Below the pieces are notes generated by a model. It saw only the letters and a program-made list of their open reading frames with translations, was not told the origin of the DNA and ran no database searches. Shown here piece after piece: positions 7,509 through 14,580 of a DNA stretch of 19,232 bases (its first letter is position 1; every line of letters begins with the position of its first letter). Made by a program: the position numbers and the translations under genes. Source of the stretch: Bacillota bacterium (lineage in GTDB: Bacteria; Bacillota; Clostridia; Peptostreptococcales; Anaerovoracaceae); assembly GCA_017523605.1 (NCBI GenBank), contig JAFWVZ010000005.1:1-19232 (forward strand). The letters are read 5' to 3'.

Positions 7509-8486
7509 ATGAAATCTAAAAGCGTATTACGGGCTGTTGCCGCCATGCTTTTGGCGGTGCTTCTGCTTGCGGCGCTTGCTGCGTGCGGGGAGAACAACGA
7601 CACGGCCCACAAACACAATTACATAGAAAAGGTCACCAAGCCGGCCACCTGCGTGGAGGAAGGCGTGGCTACCTATACATGCTACGGATGCGGAGATACC
7701 TACACCAAGCCGATCCCTGTGTCCGACATGCACAAGTACAAGAAGACCGTCATAAAAGAAGCCACCTGCGCTGAAGACGGCGAAGCATCGCTGCTATGCG
7801 AGCTTTGCGGAGCCACCAAGACAGAGATCATTCCGGCCACCGGCAACCACATGTACGTGCTTAAGGAGATTCAGCCCGCCACTTGCGTGCAGGAAGGCAA
7901 GGAGATCTACCAGTGTCAGAACTGCGACAGCACCTTCGAGGACGCCGTACCGCCCACAGGCAAGCATACCTACGAGTCCTCGGTCACCAAAACACCCACC
8001 TGTGCGACGCCCGGGACCACTCTGTTTAAGTGCACCGTATGTGGAGACACTTATACGGAAGATATCCCGATAGACCCGAACAAGCACGAATACAGCAAGG
8101 AAGAGATCCTTAAGCAGGCCAACTGTACAGATGCAGGGCAGAAAAAGCTGACCTGCATCTATTGCGGAGACTTTATAGTCGAGACGCTTCCGCCTATAGG
8201 CCACTCGTTTACGAAATGGACGGTATACAGACCGGCGACGACAGAAGCGCCCGGTGAGGAGCGCTGCTACTGCGATCACGACTGCGGTATGTACGAGAGC
8301 CGCGAGATCCCGCAGCTTCCGCCGGAGGAAGGACCCGAGGACCCCGTTGAGCCGCCGGACGGAGGAAACGGCGGGGGAACCGGAACCGGCAGCATAGGAA
8401 CGGTGGGCGCGTGGAACCTTCTTAAGCTGACCGGCGGACAGTCCGCTGCGCTGCTTAGATTCGCAAGACAAAGCGCAAGACAGTAA
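7509..8486 (+). CDS. Lipoprotein with five Cys/His repeats
   Basis: The 325-residue protein starts with a lipoprotein signal: basic MKSKSVLR, a hydrophobic run, and lipobox LAAC with Cys26 as the lipid attachment site. Residues 36 to about 232 contain five tandem units of 39-40 residues, each starting H-x-Y or similar and containing C-x9-C-x2-C, for example ATCVEEGVATYTCYGCG, then a sixth degenerate copy. Three Cys and one His per unit at fixed spacing suggest a small metal (zinc) site or disulfide-held module; related repeats are known in clostridial surface proteins, often with unknown roles. A Pro/Glu then Gly-rich linker (about 275-295) leads to a short C-terminal tail with no anchor motif. 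AGGA before ATG supports the start. It lies 108 bases after the dehydrogenase with no clear promoter between, so cotranscription is likely. Confidence 0.85.
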   Translation: MKSKSVLRAVAAMLLAVLLLAALAACGENNDTAHKHNYIEKVTKPATCVEEGVATYTCYGCGDTYTKPIPVSDMHKYKKTVIKEATCAEDGEASLLCELCGATKTEIIPATGNHMYVLKEIQPATCVQEGKEIYQCQNCDSTFEDAVPPTGKHTYESSVTKTPTCATPGTTLFKCTVCGDTYTEDIPIDPNKHEYSKEEILKQANCTDAGQKKLTCIYCGDFIVETLPPIGHSFTKWTVYRPATTEAPGEERCYCDHDCGMYESREIPQLPPEEGPEDPVEPPDGGNGGGTGTGSIGTVGAWNLLKLTGGQSAALLRFARQSARQ

Positions 8487-8503
8487 CATAAGAAAAATTA
8501 CAA

Positions 8504-8540
8504 AAAGGCCCTGCAACTCAATTTAAGTTGCAGGGCCTTT
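8504..8540. terminator. Strong bidirectional terminator between convergent genes
   Basis: A perfect 15-bp stem (8504-8518 with 8526-8540) has a 7-base loop. Downstream bases are TTT then GTTTCTC on the plus strand, and TTTTTGTAATTTTTC on the minus strand. It ends the lipoprotein transcript and the convergent ABC exporter transcript. Confidence 0.92.
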
Positions 8541-8694
8541 GTTTCTCTAAACCGTTGAAATTACTGCGTTCTTCAGTTTGCTGCACGCCGGTAATTACAG
8601 TTCAGTCCGTAATTACAGATCTGCGCAAAACTCTGTCCATGCACCGCGCAGACCCTTTTACAGCGCTGCCGTAAAAGCAGCAAACACGGGTCGT

Positions 8695-10317
8695 TTAAAG
8701 CTCCGCGAAGCGCTTCTTTCCGGCGTTCATCAGCCAGGCGTTGATGCCAAGCGAAGCCACCAGGAACACGGCTATGAGTATGCGCATGTAGGTCTCCGGC
8801 GCCATGGTCTTTCTGAGCACGAATATGTAGAGCGCCGCGATCGCAAGGAGCAGCACCCAGCTTCCGAACAGCGCAAGTACGACCGCCGCGCCCTGCTTTA
8901 CCGCCATCGTCTCGTTGGTCCAGTTAAGGTTGGGGAAGCGCAGGCCGAGCATCAGCCCCAGGTTCGCGCAGAAATAGGTAAACAGTATCACCAGCACCGC
9001 GCAGTACACTATGCCCATGATGTCCAGTTTAAACACCCACGCCGAAGCCGCAAGGAATATCAGGCAAGGCACCAGCGTAAGAATAAGATGCAGGTTGCGC
9101 TTGGCTCCGAAGATCTGCATGGTATCCACCGGCAGGGACTTACTCAGCCAAAGCGTCTTGGCATCCAGCGCAATGCCGGGTGCGGAAATGTCGTTGGTCG
9201 CGGAGAAGAAGCACAGCACGGCCCCTACCAGAAGCGTAACATAGCTTTGGATCGGGAACTTTCCCAGCACACTGCCGAGCTGCTGCTTAAGCATCTCCAG
9301 GAACATAAGGATGTCCGCGCGCTTTATTATCATGGCAACGGCCGCTACTACTATGAACAGCGTTCCCATGCTGCTGTTTAGCATGTAAGCGGGGCTTCCG
9401 AGATAGTGCTTGAATTCCTTCCTGAGCAGCGCTCTGGGCACGCTCTGGACTTCGGCTTTCTTTTCCTTATATTCTACGCTCCTTACCTTTTCCGTGCGGG
9501 TGGCGATCTTAAAGAATGTGCGCGACAGAACGAAGCAGACTACTGCGAACAGCGCCACGCAGATGACCGCGAAGATCAGGAACGACACCACGTCGCCTGC
9601 GCAGCCTACGCCCATCTTGTAGAACGGATAGATGTAGGCGCTTATGCTGCCTTCGATAACATCTATGTTGGCCAGCATGTTGGTGAGTATGGTGTTTACC
9701 CGGAAGTAGAACAGATAATAGGCTCCCAGAAGCACCAGCGTGGCTATGACCGTAAGAGCGTTCTTCTTGGGGAAGAGTCCAACTATCAGAGCCACCAGCC
9801 AGCCCAGTATGCAGGCCAGCGCCGTGCCCATCAGCGCGATGAAGAATATGGACAGTATGCCGAATACCGACGTTGCCGCAGGCACAGGGTATCCGCTGGT
9901 CCAAAGGATTATCATGGCCGGTATTATGGCAAGCGCCGTGAACAGCACCGACATTATGTATAAGGAAGATATCTTGCTAATCAGCAAGGTCCCCGGACGT
10001 ATGGGCAGCGCCAGAAGCAGTTCGTTGTCCTTGGCCTTATAAAGCATGCTGTAAGTCATGAATACGCTGCCGAGTATGCTTATGGCAAGAGCCATAAGAC
10101 CGACCATGGACATGTAGAGCCACAGCCTGTCCGGCAGGATCACAGAGAACGCGGTGGAAAAGCCCAGGAACGCGGTGCCCAGGGAAATGTAGCAAAAGGC
10201 GAACAGTATGGCTAAGCCTATTATGCCGCCCTTGGAGCGCCTGGTGCCTTTTCTGCGGTCTGTGGTGATGCCTGCGGTAAGCGCCATGAACTCCTTCTTA
10301 AGAAGCGCTTTAAGCAT
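8695..10317 (-). CDS. ABC exporter permease subunit
   Basis: The 540-residue protein is highly hydrophobic, with about a dozen predicted membrane helices spread along its length (for example near the LWLYMSMVGLMALAISILG and FVLSRTFF segments). It resembles the large ABC-2/ABC-exporter type permeases that pair with a single soluble ATPase. The substrate is unknown. The start at 10317 (MLKALLKKEFM) is preferred over an in-frame ATG six codons upstream. GAGGAGG lies 6-7 bases before 10317, inside the final codons of the ATPase gene, and the two genes then overlap by 8 bases. The pair would form a two-gene exporter in the cytoplasmic membrane. No regulator or resistance determinant is adjacent. 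Confidence 0.88.
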   Translation of the reverse strand: MLKALLKKEFMALTAGITTDRRKGTRRSKGGIIGLAILFAFCYISLGTAFLGFSTAFSVILPDRLWLYMSMVGLMALAISILGSVFMTYSMLYKAKDNELLLALPIRPGTLLISKISSLYIMSVLFTALAIIPAMIILWTSGYPVPAATSVFGILSIFFIALMGTALACILGWLVALIVGLFPKKNALTVIATLVLLGAYYLFYFRVNTILTNMLANIDVIEGSISAYIYPFYKMGVGCAGDVVSFLIFAVICVALFAVVCFVLSRTFFKIATRTEKVRSVEYKEKKAEVQSVPRALLRKEFKHYLGSPAYMLNSSMGTLFIVVAAVAMIIKRADILMFLEMLKQQLGSVLGKFPIQSYVTLLVGAVLCFFSATNDISAPGIALDAKTLWLSKSLPVDTMQIFGAKRNLHLILTLVPCLIFLAASAWVFKLDIMGIVYCAVLVILFTYFCANLGLMLGLRFPNLNWTNETMAVKQGAAVVLALFGSWVLLLAIAALYIFVLRKTMAPETYMRILIAVFLVASLGINAWLMNAGKKRFAEL

Positions 10318-11029
10318 TGTCTGCCTCCTCCGCAAGCTCCAGGAAGACTTCTTCCAGGGATTCGTCGCCCTTAACTTCGTCCATTGTGCCGGACTTTATA
10401 AGCTTTCCGCCCTTTATGATGGCCACTTTGTCGCAGAGCTTTTCCGCGACTTCCAGAACGTGAGTGGAGAAGAATATGGCTCCGCCGTTGTCGCAGATCT
10501 TTCTCATTATCTGCTTAAGGTTATGGCTGGCCACTGGGTCCAATCCAACGAACGGTTCGTCCATTAAAATGAGCTTCGGGTCGTGGATCAGAGCGGAAAT
10601 TACGGCCAGCTTCTGCTTCATTCCGTGGGAATAGCTGCTTATGGGGTTGGCCAGGTTCCTTTCCAGGTCGAAGAGCTGCGAATACTCGCGTATACGCTCC
10701 GCTCTGGCGTCCGCGCTTACACCGAATATGTCCGCGATGAAGTTGAGGTACTGGATGCCTGTCATGAACTCGTACAGATCCGGGTTGTCCGGTATGTACG
10801 CGGTGACCTTCTTGCACGCCATCGGCTCCCTTGTAACGGAGTGGCCGTCTATGGTTATCTCGCCTTCGTCGAAGTTCATTATTCCGGATACTGCTTTAAG
10901 GGTGGTGGTCTTGCCGGCACCGTTGTGGCCTATGAATCCGTAGATCTCGCCCGGCTGGATGTGGAGGCACAGGTCGTCCACGGCTTTTGTGTCTCCGTAC
11001 TTCTTGGTAAAATGTTCGATCTTAAGCAT
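10310..11029 (-). CDS. ABC transporter ATP-binding protein
   Basis: The 239-residue protein has all ATPase motifs in order: Walker A GHNGAGKTT (34-42), signature SYSHGMKQK (132-140, a variant of LSGGQ), Walker B LILMDEP (153-159) with catalytic Glu158, D-loop GLDP and switch His190 in STH. At the usual Q-loop position it reads AYIPDNPDLY (77-86), with Asp instead of Gln, as in EcsA/BcrA-type ATPases. It powers the permease encoded directly downstream. The start is supported by AGGAG seven bases upstream. The lead gene of the operon has a good promoter. Confidence 0.95.
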   Translation of the reverse strand: MLKIEHFTKKYGDTKAVDDLCLHIQPGEIYGFIGHNGAGKTTTLKAVSGIMNFDEGEITIDGHSVTREPMACKKVTAYIPDNPDLYEFMTGIQYLNFIADIFGVSADARAERIREYSQLFDLERNLANPISSYSHGMKQKLAVISALIHDPKLILMDEPFVGLDPVASHNLKQIMRKICDNGGAIFFSTHVLEVAEKLCDKVAIIKGGKLIKSGTMDEVKGDESLEEVFLELAEEADNA

Positions 11030-11069
11030 GTTTATCTCCTTATAAACTTTAAGGATGTTCTTTCGGTAT

Positions 11070-11097
11070 ATTATAGACCTCCGGAACGATACTTCAA
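11070..11097 (-). promoter_or_regulatory. Promoter of the ABC exporter operon
   Basis: The minus strand carries TTGAAG (11092-11097) and a perfect TATAAT (11070-11075) with a 16-base spacer. The transcript would begin near 11063, giving a leader of about 35 bases before the ATPase start. Confidence 0.7.
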
Positions 11098-11181
11098 GTG
11101 TTTATTCTAGCTTATCTATATGACAGCGCGGTGACAGAAGATTAAGGGGCAGTCTCTGTGCCGCAGTCTTGGCAAATAGCG

Positions 11182-11205
11182 AAGCGGGCCCTTACGGGTC
11201 CGCTT
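11182..11205 (-). terminator. Probable terminator after the ddl gene cluster
   Basis: A 9-10 bp stem with one G-T pair (11182-11191 with 11196-11205, loop TTAC) lies just past the last gene of the ddl group. The minus-strand tail (TTCGCTATTTG) is only moderately T-rich, while the plus-strand side has TTTTAAA. Efficiency is uncertain. Confidence 0.55.
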
Positions 11206-11225
11206 TTAAAGTCCTGTATTAAGGT

Positions 11226-11681
11226 CTAATACCTTCTTTTGCTCCTTTTTTCCCTGATGCCTACTATTATTGCGCCTAAAGCGATGAGCGTCATGAAGGT
11301 GTAGATCTCCTTGCGGCGCTCGGTCTCCGGGTCGGTCTGCCCGCCGTCCTCCGAGTTACTGTTTTCGCTGCCATCCATCGTTGCGCTCTGACCGGTGCAG
11401 TCCGGTGCTCCGGTGGGGGCATCCGCTCCTATGGTGGTGATGGATTCTGTCGCTGTATCGCCGTCGCCGCTCTTCGCAAGGTAAGTGCCGCTGCTCTTTG
11501 CGAAAGTAACAACGCTGTCGCCGCTCTTTGCGAAAGCGGTGGCCGCGCAGGCAAATATAAGAAGCACGGCAAGCACCAGCGCCAGAACCTTAGGCACCAG
11601 CGCTTTCTGAGCAAATCTTCCGGGCTTTCCGGCAGCTTTTCCTGCGAGCTTTGCAGTGTTTGTATTATTGCTGCGGCGCAT
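11226..11681 (-). CDS. Small exported, C-terminally anchored protein with AKSGD repeats
   Basis: I do not recognise this 151-residue protein. Residues 1-31 are long and basic, residues 32-51 are a hydrophobic signal segment (VLALVLAVLLIFACAATAFA) with a possible cleavage after AFA. Three short repeats follow at once (AKSGD, AKSSG, AKSGD, residues 51-73). A Ser/Thr/Asp/Glu-rich region, probably unstructured, runs to about 125. The C-terminus is a membrane helix (about 126-142) followed by the basic tail REKRSKRRY. There is no LPxTG motif, so sortase attachment is unlikely. It would present a short acidic loop outside the membrane. It is last in the ddl group, its start overlapping the stop of the preceding small gene by one base. 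Confidence 0.75.
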   Translation of the reverse strand: MRRSNNTNTAKLAGKAAGKPGRFAQKALVPKVLALVLAVLLIFACAATAFAKSGDSVVTFAKSSGTYLAKSGDGDTATESITTIGADAPTGAPDCTGQSATMDGSENSNSEDGGQTDPETERRKEIYTFMTLIALGAIIVGIREKRSKRRY

Positions 11682-11839
11682 TACAGTCTGCCTCCGATAA
11701 GCATGAACAGATATACGCCCATGCCGAGCACCATTATGGCTGCAAGCACTATGCAGAATATTCTTACGGCCAGAGTGCGGCTGCTGGTCTTCTTAACGGG
11801 TGCGTACGTATATTTTTTTACTGTCTTTTTATTGGGCAT
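11681..11839 (-). CDS. 52-residue single-span membrane protein
   Basis: This short gene encodes MPNKKTVKKYTYAPVKKTSS followed by RTLAVRIFCI and a single membrane helix of about 20 residues, ending LIGGRL. The N-terminus is strongly basic, so it should face the cytoplasm. Support for being real: GGAGG lies about nine bases before its ATG, it starts inside the end of the DUF1934 gene (11-base overlap), and its TAA overlaps the ATG of the next gene (TAATG). The helix and positive N-terminus fit a true membrane protein rather than a chance frame. No family assigned; the function is unknown. It may partner with the anchored protein encoded next. Confidence 0.75.
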   Translation of the reverse strand: MPNKKTVKKYTYAPVKKTSSRTLAVRIFCIVLAAIMVLGMGVYLFMLIGGRL

Positions 11840-12350
11840 GTATGCATTCCTCCTCCGGAAGGGCGTTTTCAGCCATGGGCATTATGCCTGCGTCCGCTTC
11901 TGGGATCAGCGTTTCCGGCTCGGGAGCAAGAACGTCCGCCCCAGTCTGCAGGATCTCTATGTCCAGCTGCTTGTCCGCGTCGAACAATCCCTTAAAGCTG
12001 ATCGAATAATCTATGGAAAGGCTCCCCGAGGTCTGGGCAAAGCCGCCCAGGCCGGAGATCTTGTTGGTAAGTATCTCCACGCCGAAATTGCCGTACGGTG
12101 TTGCGTACAGCCCGTGCAGCCTGCGTCCCTTCTTGAAGATGAGCTCCGTGGGGGATTCCATGCTGCTTCCGGTCCTCTTTACCCTTACACGCTTGGGCGT
12201 GATGGTAAGGCTGGTGGAACAGCCCTCGAAGCCGGACATTACAGTTTCGTCGTACTGGATAAGCGTGGTGCTGCCTTTGGTGTAAAGGCGCCCCTCCGTT
12301 ACGAGCTCCAGGCCGTCGTCACTTTTTATTTTCAGCATTATATCTTTCAT
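11829..12350 (-). CDS. DUF1934 (YwiB-like) beta-barrel protein
   Basis: The 173-residue protein matches the DUF1934/YwiB pattern: an N-terminal EGRLY...LIQYDET strand pair, LTITPKRVRVKRTG, then LYATPYGNFGVEILTNKI and SIDYSISF near 95-140. These small proteins fold as a calycin-like barrel; their role is not established. The length exceeds YwiB (about 140) because of an acidic Pro/Glu-rich tail of about 40 residues. The start overlaps the end of ddl by 32 bases. A second ATG four codons later (12338) is possible, since neither has a clear ribosome binding site. Its position behind ddl suggests a link to envelope growth, but this is inference. Confidence 0.85.
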   Translation of the reverse strand: MKDIMLKIKSDDGLELVTEGRLYTKGSTTLIQYDETVMSGFEGCSTSLTITPKRVRVKRTGSSMESPTELIFKKGRRLHGLYATPYGNFGVEILTNKISGLGGFAQTSGSLSIDYSISFKGLFDADKQLDIEILQTGADVLAPEPETLIPEADAGIMPMAENALPEEECIHAQ

Positions 12351-13389
12351 AGCCGAATTCGATTATCTTCTCAACTATCTGAGTGTATGTGAGCCCGGTA
12401 GCCATGAACAGCATCGGGAACATGCTTATTTTAGTAAACCCGGGTATTGCGTTTATCTCGTTAAGGTAAATTTCCTGTGAATCTTTGTCCACAAGGAAGT
12501 CCACGCGCGAGAATCCGCTGCAGCAGCATGCCAGATACGCTTTTATGGCCTCCGCGCGGATCTCGTCCGCAAGCTGAGGGCTTATTTCTGCCGGCACCAC
12601 GGTGCGGCTGGTGCTGCTGTGATACTTGGCGTCGTAGTCGTAAAACTCTGCTTCCGTTATTATCTCGCCCACGGCTCCTGCTACAGGCTCCAGATTGCCC
12701 ATTACGGCGGTCTCCAGCTCTCTGGCGTTTATGCCCTGCTCCACCACTATGCGGGTGTCGTAGACGGCCGCGATGTTGAGGGCCTTTATAAGGTTAGCCG
12801 GGTCGTTTACCTTGGTTATTCCTACGGAAGAGCCCATGTTTGCGGGTTTTACGAACAGCGGGTACTTAAGCGTTTCGTTTATCTCCGCTACCTTTGCCGC
12901 GCCTATCTCCGTGGAGTTGAGCGCAACGTAGGGGACCTGCTTTATGCCTGCGGACTTGAAAACGTCCTTTGCGGCTATCTTGTCCATTGTAAGCGCGCAT
13001 CCAAGAACGCCGCTTGCTGCGTAGGGGATGTCCAGAAGTTCCAGAACGCCCTGCACCGTTCCGTCCTCGCCGTTGGGACCGTGAAGCACCGGGAATACGA
13101 AATCGCAGATGTCCTTAAGCCCCTTGCCGCCGGTGCCGAGTATCGTAAGAGCGAAGTGCTCCGGGTCCTCGGCAAGCTCTGCCTTGGCGATCTTTTCCCA
13201 GGCGCCGGACTCTATGTTGTCCACCGGGCCTTCGTAGAGCAGCCACTCGCCGGCTTTAGTTATGCCGATGGTGATTATGTCGTATTTTTCCTTGTCCACC
13301 GCTCTTATTACAGAAGTAGCGGAAATGCAGCTGATCTCGTGTTCTCCGGACTTTCCTCCGAACAGGACAGCCAGTCTTGTTTTAGCCAT
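12319..13389 (-). CDS. ddl: D-alanine--D-alanine ligase
   Basis: The 356-residue enzyme joins two D-alanines with ATP to make the dipeptide that ends the peptidoglycan stem. Motifs are complete: FGGKSGEHE (10-18, Glu16), HGPNGEDG (103-110), ATP-grasp VKPANMGSSVGI (180-191, Ser188), the omega-loop FYDYDAKY (249-256) and RVDFLVD...LNEINAIPGF (295-318) with metal ligands Asp297, Glu311 and Asn313. Tyr252 is the residue type found in D-Ala-D-Ala enzymes, not the Phe/His of D-lactate ligases, so vancomycin-type depsipeptide production is not indicated. A GGAGGTG site and extended -10 promoter lie upstream. It is the first gene of a run of four overlapping genes. Confidence 0.96.
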   Translation of the reverse strand: MAKTRLAVLFGGKSGEHEISCISATSVIRAVDKEKYDIITIGITKAGEWLLYEGPVDNIESGAWEKIAKAELAEDPEHFALTILGTGGKGLKDICDFVFPVLHGPNGEDGTVQGVLELLDIPYAASGVLGCALTMDKIAAKDVFKSAGIKQVPYVALNSTEIGAAKVAEINETLKYPLFVKPANMGSSVGITKVNDPANLIKALNIAAVYDTRIVVEQGINARELETAVMGNLEPVAGAVGEIITEAEFYDYDAKYHSSTSRTVVPAEISPQLADEIRAEAIKAYLACCCSGFSRVDFLVDKDSQEIYLNEINAIPGFTKISMFPMLFMATGLTYTQIVEKIIEFGYERYNAENKK

Positions 13390-13420
13390 AGTTCACCTCC
13401 GTGGCGTTTTAGTATTCTTT

Positions 13421-13429
13421 ATTATATCA
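13421..13429 (-). promoter_or_regulatory. Extended -10 promoter of ddl
   Basis: The minus strand reads TGATATAAT, a perfect extended -10, without a recognisable -35. The transcript would start near 13414, giving a leader of about 25 bases that carries the GGAGGTG ribosome binding site. Confidence 0.65.
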
Positions 13430-13471
13430 CATAATATGGCGGCGCGGTAGCGTGCAGACGCTTTCTGCCTG

Positions 13472-14344
13472 TCAGCGCAGCATTGTGCGGTACGCGCCGT
13501 CTTCTGATATGGTAAAGTATGTGGGTCCTGCGCCGCTAAGCGTTGCAATTTCAGGGACAGCGCGGATGCAACCTGAATTCGGTTGCTGCACTGCCGGGTC
13601 TTTTTTGCCGTACTTTTTTATCAGTCTTTCGGCAGGAGCCTGCAGGTGATTGCCCATGAAGCGGCGTTTATCATCTATGGAAGACGCGTTCAGGAAGTTT
13701 TCTATGCTGAAGCGCTTTTCGCAGTCCGCCTCTTTAAGCTCCGCGTAGACCGCGCGGGTCTTGTTGGGTATGGCAACATCGGAAAAGTACAGATCCACCG
13801 CAAAGTCCGCCGGCCGCACGAATTCCAGTTCCGTGCCCCTTCCTCTTGCGATAGCTGCCGGATGGCCCAGCTGGCTTGCAATGCAGAACGGAACGTCAGA
13901 TCCCAGCTTAGCGCCCAGAGGCAGCAGTATCTTAAGCAATTCTTCCGGGTCTTTTTCCTGCATCCAGAGCTTTCCGAGCGCGGTCATAACGGCTGCCGCG
14001 TCCGCGGAGCCTCCGGCAAGACCGGCAGCGGCGGGGATGTGCTTTTCTATGGAGATCTTAACGCCCTTTACTCCTGCGGCAAGCTCGGTCCCGTTCTCGT
14101 CCAGCGCCTCGGTTATAAGATCCGGACGGAACTGCTCCGCCATAAGAAGCGCCGCTTTGTATGCAAGGTCGGCCTGGCCGTACTCGAAGTCCTGCGGACC
14201 AAGGAGAGCGTCCGCAACTTTAACAGTAACGATGTCGCACAGGTCTATCGCCTGCATAAGCATCTCAACTTCGTGATAGCCGTCCGGCCTCTTGCCTAAA
14301 ACGTTCAGTATAAGGTTTATCTTTGCGTAAGCTTTCTGTTCCAT
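13472..14344 (-). CDS. ispE: 4-diphosphocytidyl-2-C-methyl-D-erythritol kinase
   Basis: The 290-residue GHMP kinase phosphorylates CDP-methylerythritol in the MEP pathway to isoprenoids. Seen: AKINLILNVLGKRPDGYHE at 7-25 (catalytic Lys8), ATP loop PAAAGLAGGSADAAA (104-118), GSDVPF with catalytic Asp150, and C-terminal LSGAGPT motif. The start at 14344 is chosen because family members begin a few residues before AYAKINL. A longer reading frame to 14488 crosses the upstream promoters. Only about 15 residues follow the Gly motif, where relatives usually have 30 or more, so the C-terminus looks short. There is no clear Shine-Dalgarno sequence, and a perfect extended -10 ends six bases before the ATG. 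Confidence 0.93.
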   Translation of the reverse strand: MEQKAYAKINLILNVLGKRPDGYHEVEMLMQAIDLCDIVTVKVADALLGPQDFEYGQADLAYKAALLMAEQFRPDLITEALDENGTELAAGVKGVKISIEKHIPAAAGLAGGSADAAAVMTALGKLWMQEKDPEELLKILLPLGAKLGSDVPFCIASQLGHPAAIARGRGTELEFVRPADFAVDLYFSDVAIPNKTRAVYAELKEADCEKRFSIENFLNASSIDDKRRFMGNHLQAPAERLIKKYGKKDPAVQQPNSGCIRAVPEIATLSGAGPTYFTISEDGAYRTMLR

Positions 14345-14350
14345 ACATTC

Positions 14351-14359
14351 ATTATACCA
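14351..14359 (-). promoter_or_regulatory. Extended -10 of ispE, predicting a leaderless messenger
   Basis: The minus strand reads TGGTATAAT, then GAATGT, then the ispE ATG. With the usual six-base discriminator, transcription would begin exactly at the A of the start codon. No ribosome binding site precedes the ATG, which agrees with a leaderless transcript. Confidence 0.55.
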
Positions 14360-14481
14360 CATTTGCATGCGCTCCTGCAGTCCGCTGCGCCGCATTGCAG
14401 CAAATGTACAGTCCTTTACACCGGGACCTTTACAGCCGTAAGATCGTCTGCCCGGGCGCAAAGCCTTTAAAGCCGCAAAAG

Positions 14482-14510
14482 TGGACAATTGCCGCCCGAT
14501 GTGGTATCAT
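14482..14510 (+). promoter_or_regulatory. Promoter of the coiled-coil protein gene
   Basis: TGGACA (14482-14487) and TATCAT (14505-14510) are 17 bases apart, with TGTGG before the -10 giving an extended form. The transcript would begin near 14517, leaving a leader of about 64 bases ending in AGGAGGT. Confidence 0.65.
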
Positions 14511-14580
14511 CATCCTCCGGACCATAAACAAGTCCGTTCAGGCAGAAAACATTCGAGTTATACATATACAGGAGGTAATC

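Noticed and set aside
8591..8618. GTAATTACAG repeated twice 18 bases apart
   Set aside because: Short, A/T-rich, only two copies and located between a terminator and a gene end; no sign of a larger array.
11226..11330. Sortase-type cell-wall anchor at the C-terminus of the 151-residue protein
   Set aside because: A hydrophobic helix and basic tail are present, but no LPxTG-like motif precedes them; a plain membrane anchor is the better reading.
12619..12660. Possible D-Ala-D-Lac (vancomycin-resistance type) ligase
   Set aside because: The omega loop reads FYDYDAKY with the Tyr typical of D-Ala-D-Ala ligases, and no vanH/vanX-like genes are nearby.
13472..14488. Longer 338-residue version of IspE
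   Set aside because: The extra N-terminal residues have no counterpart in the family and the reading runs through the ispE and divergent promoters.
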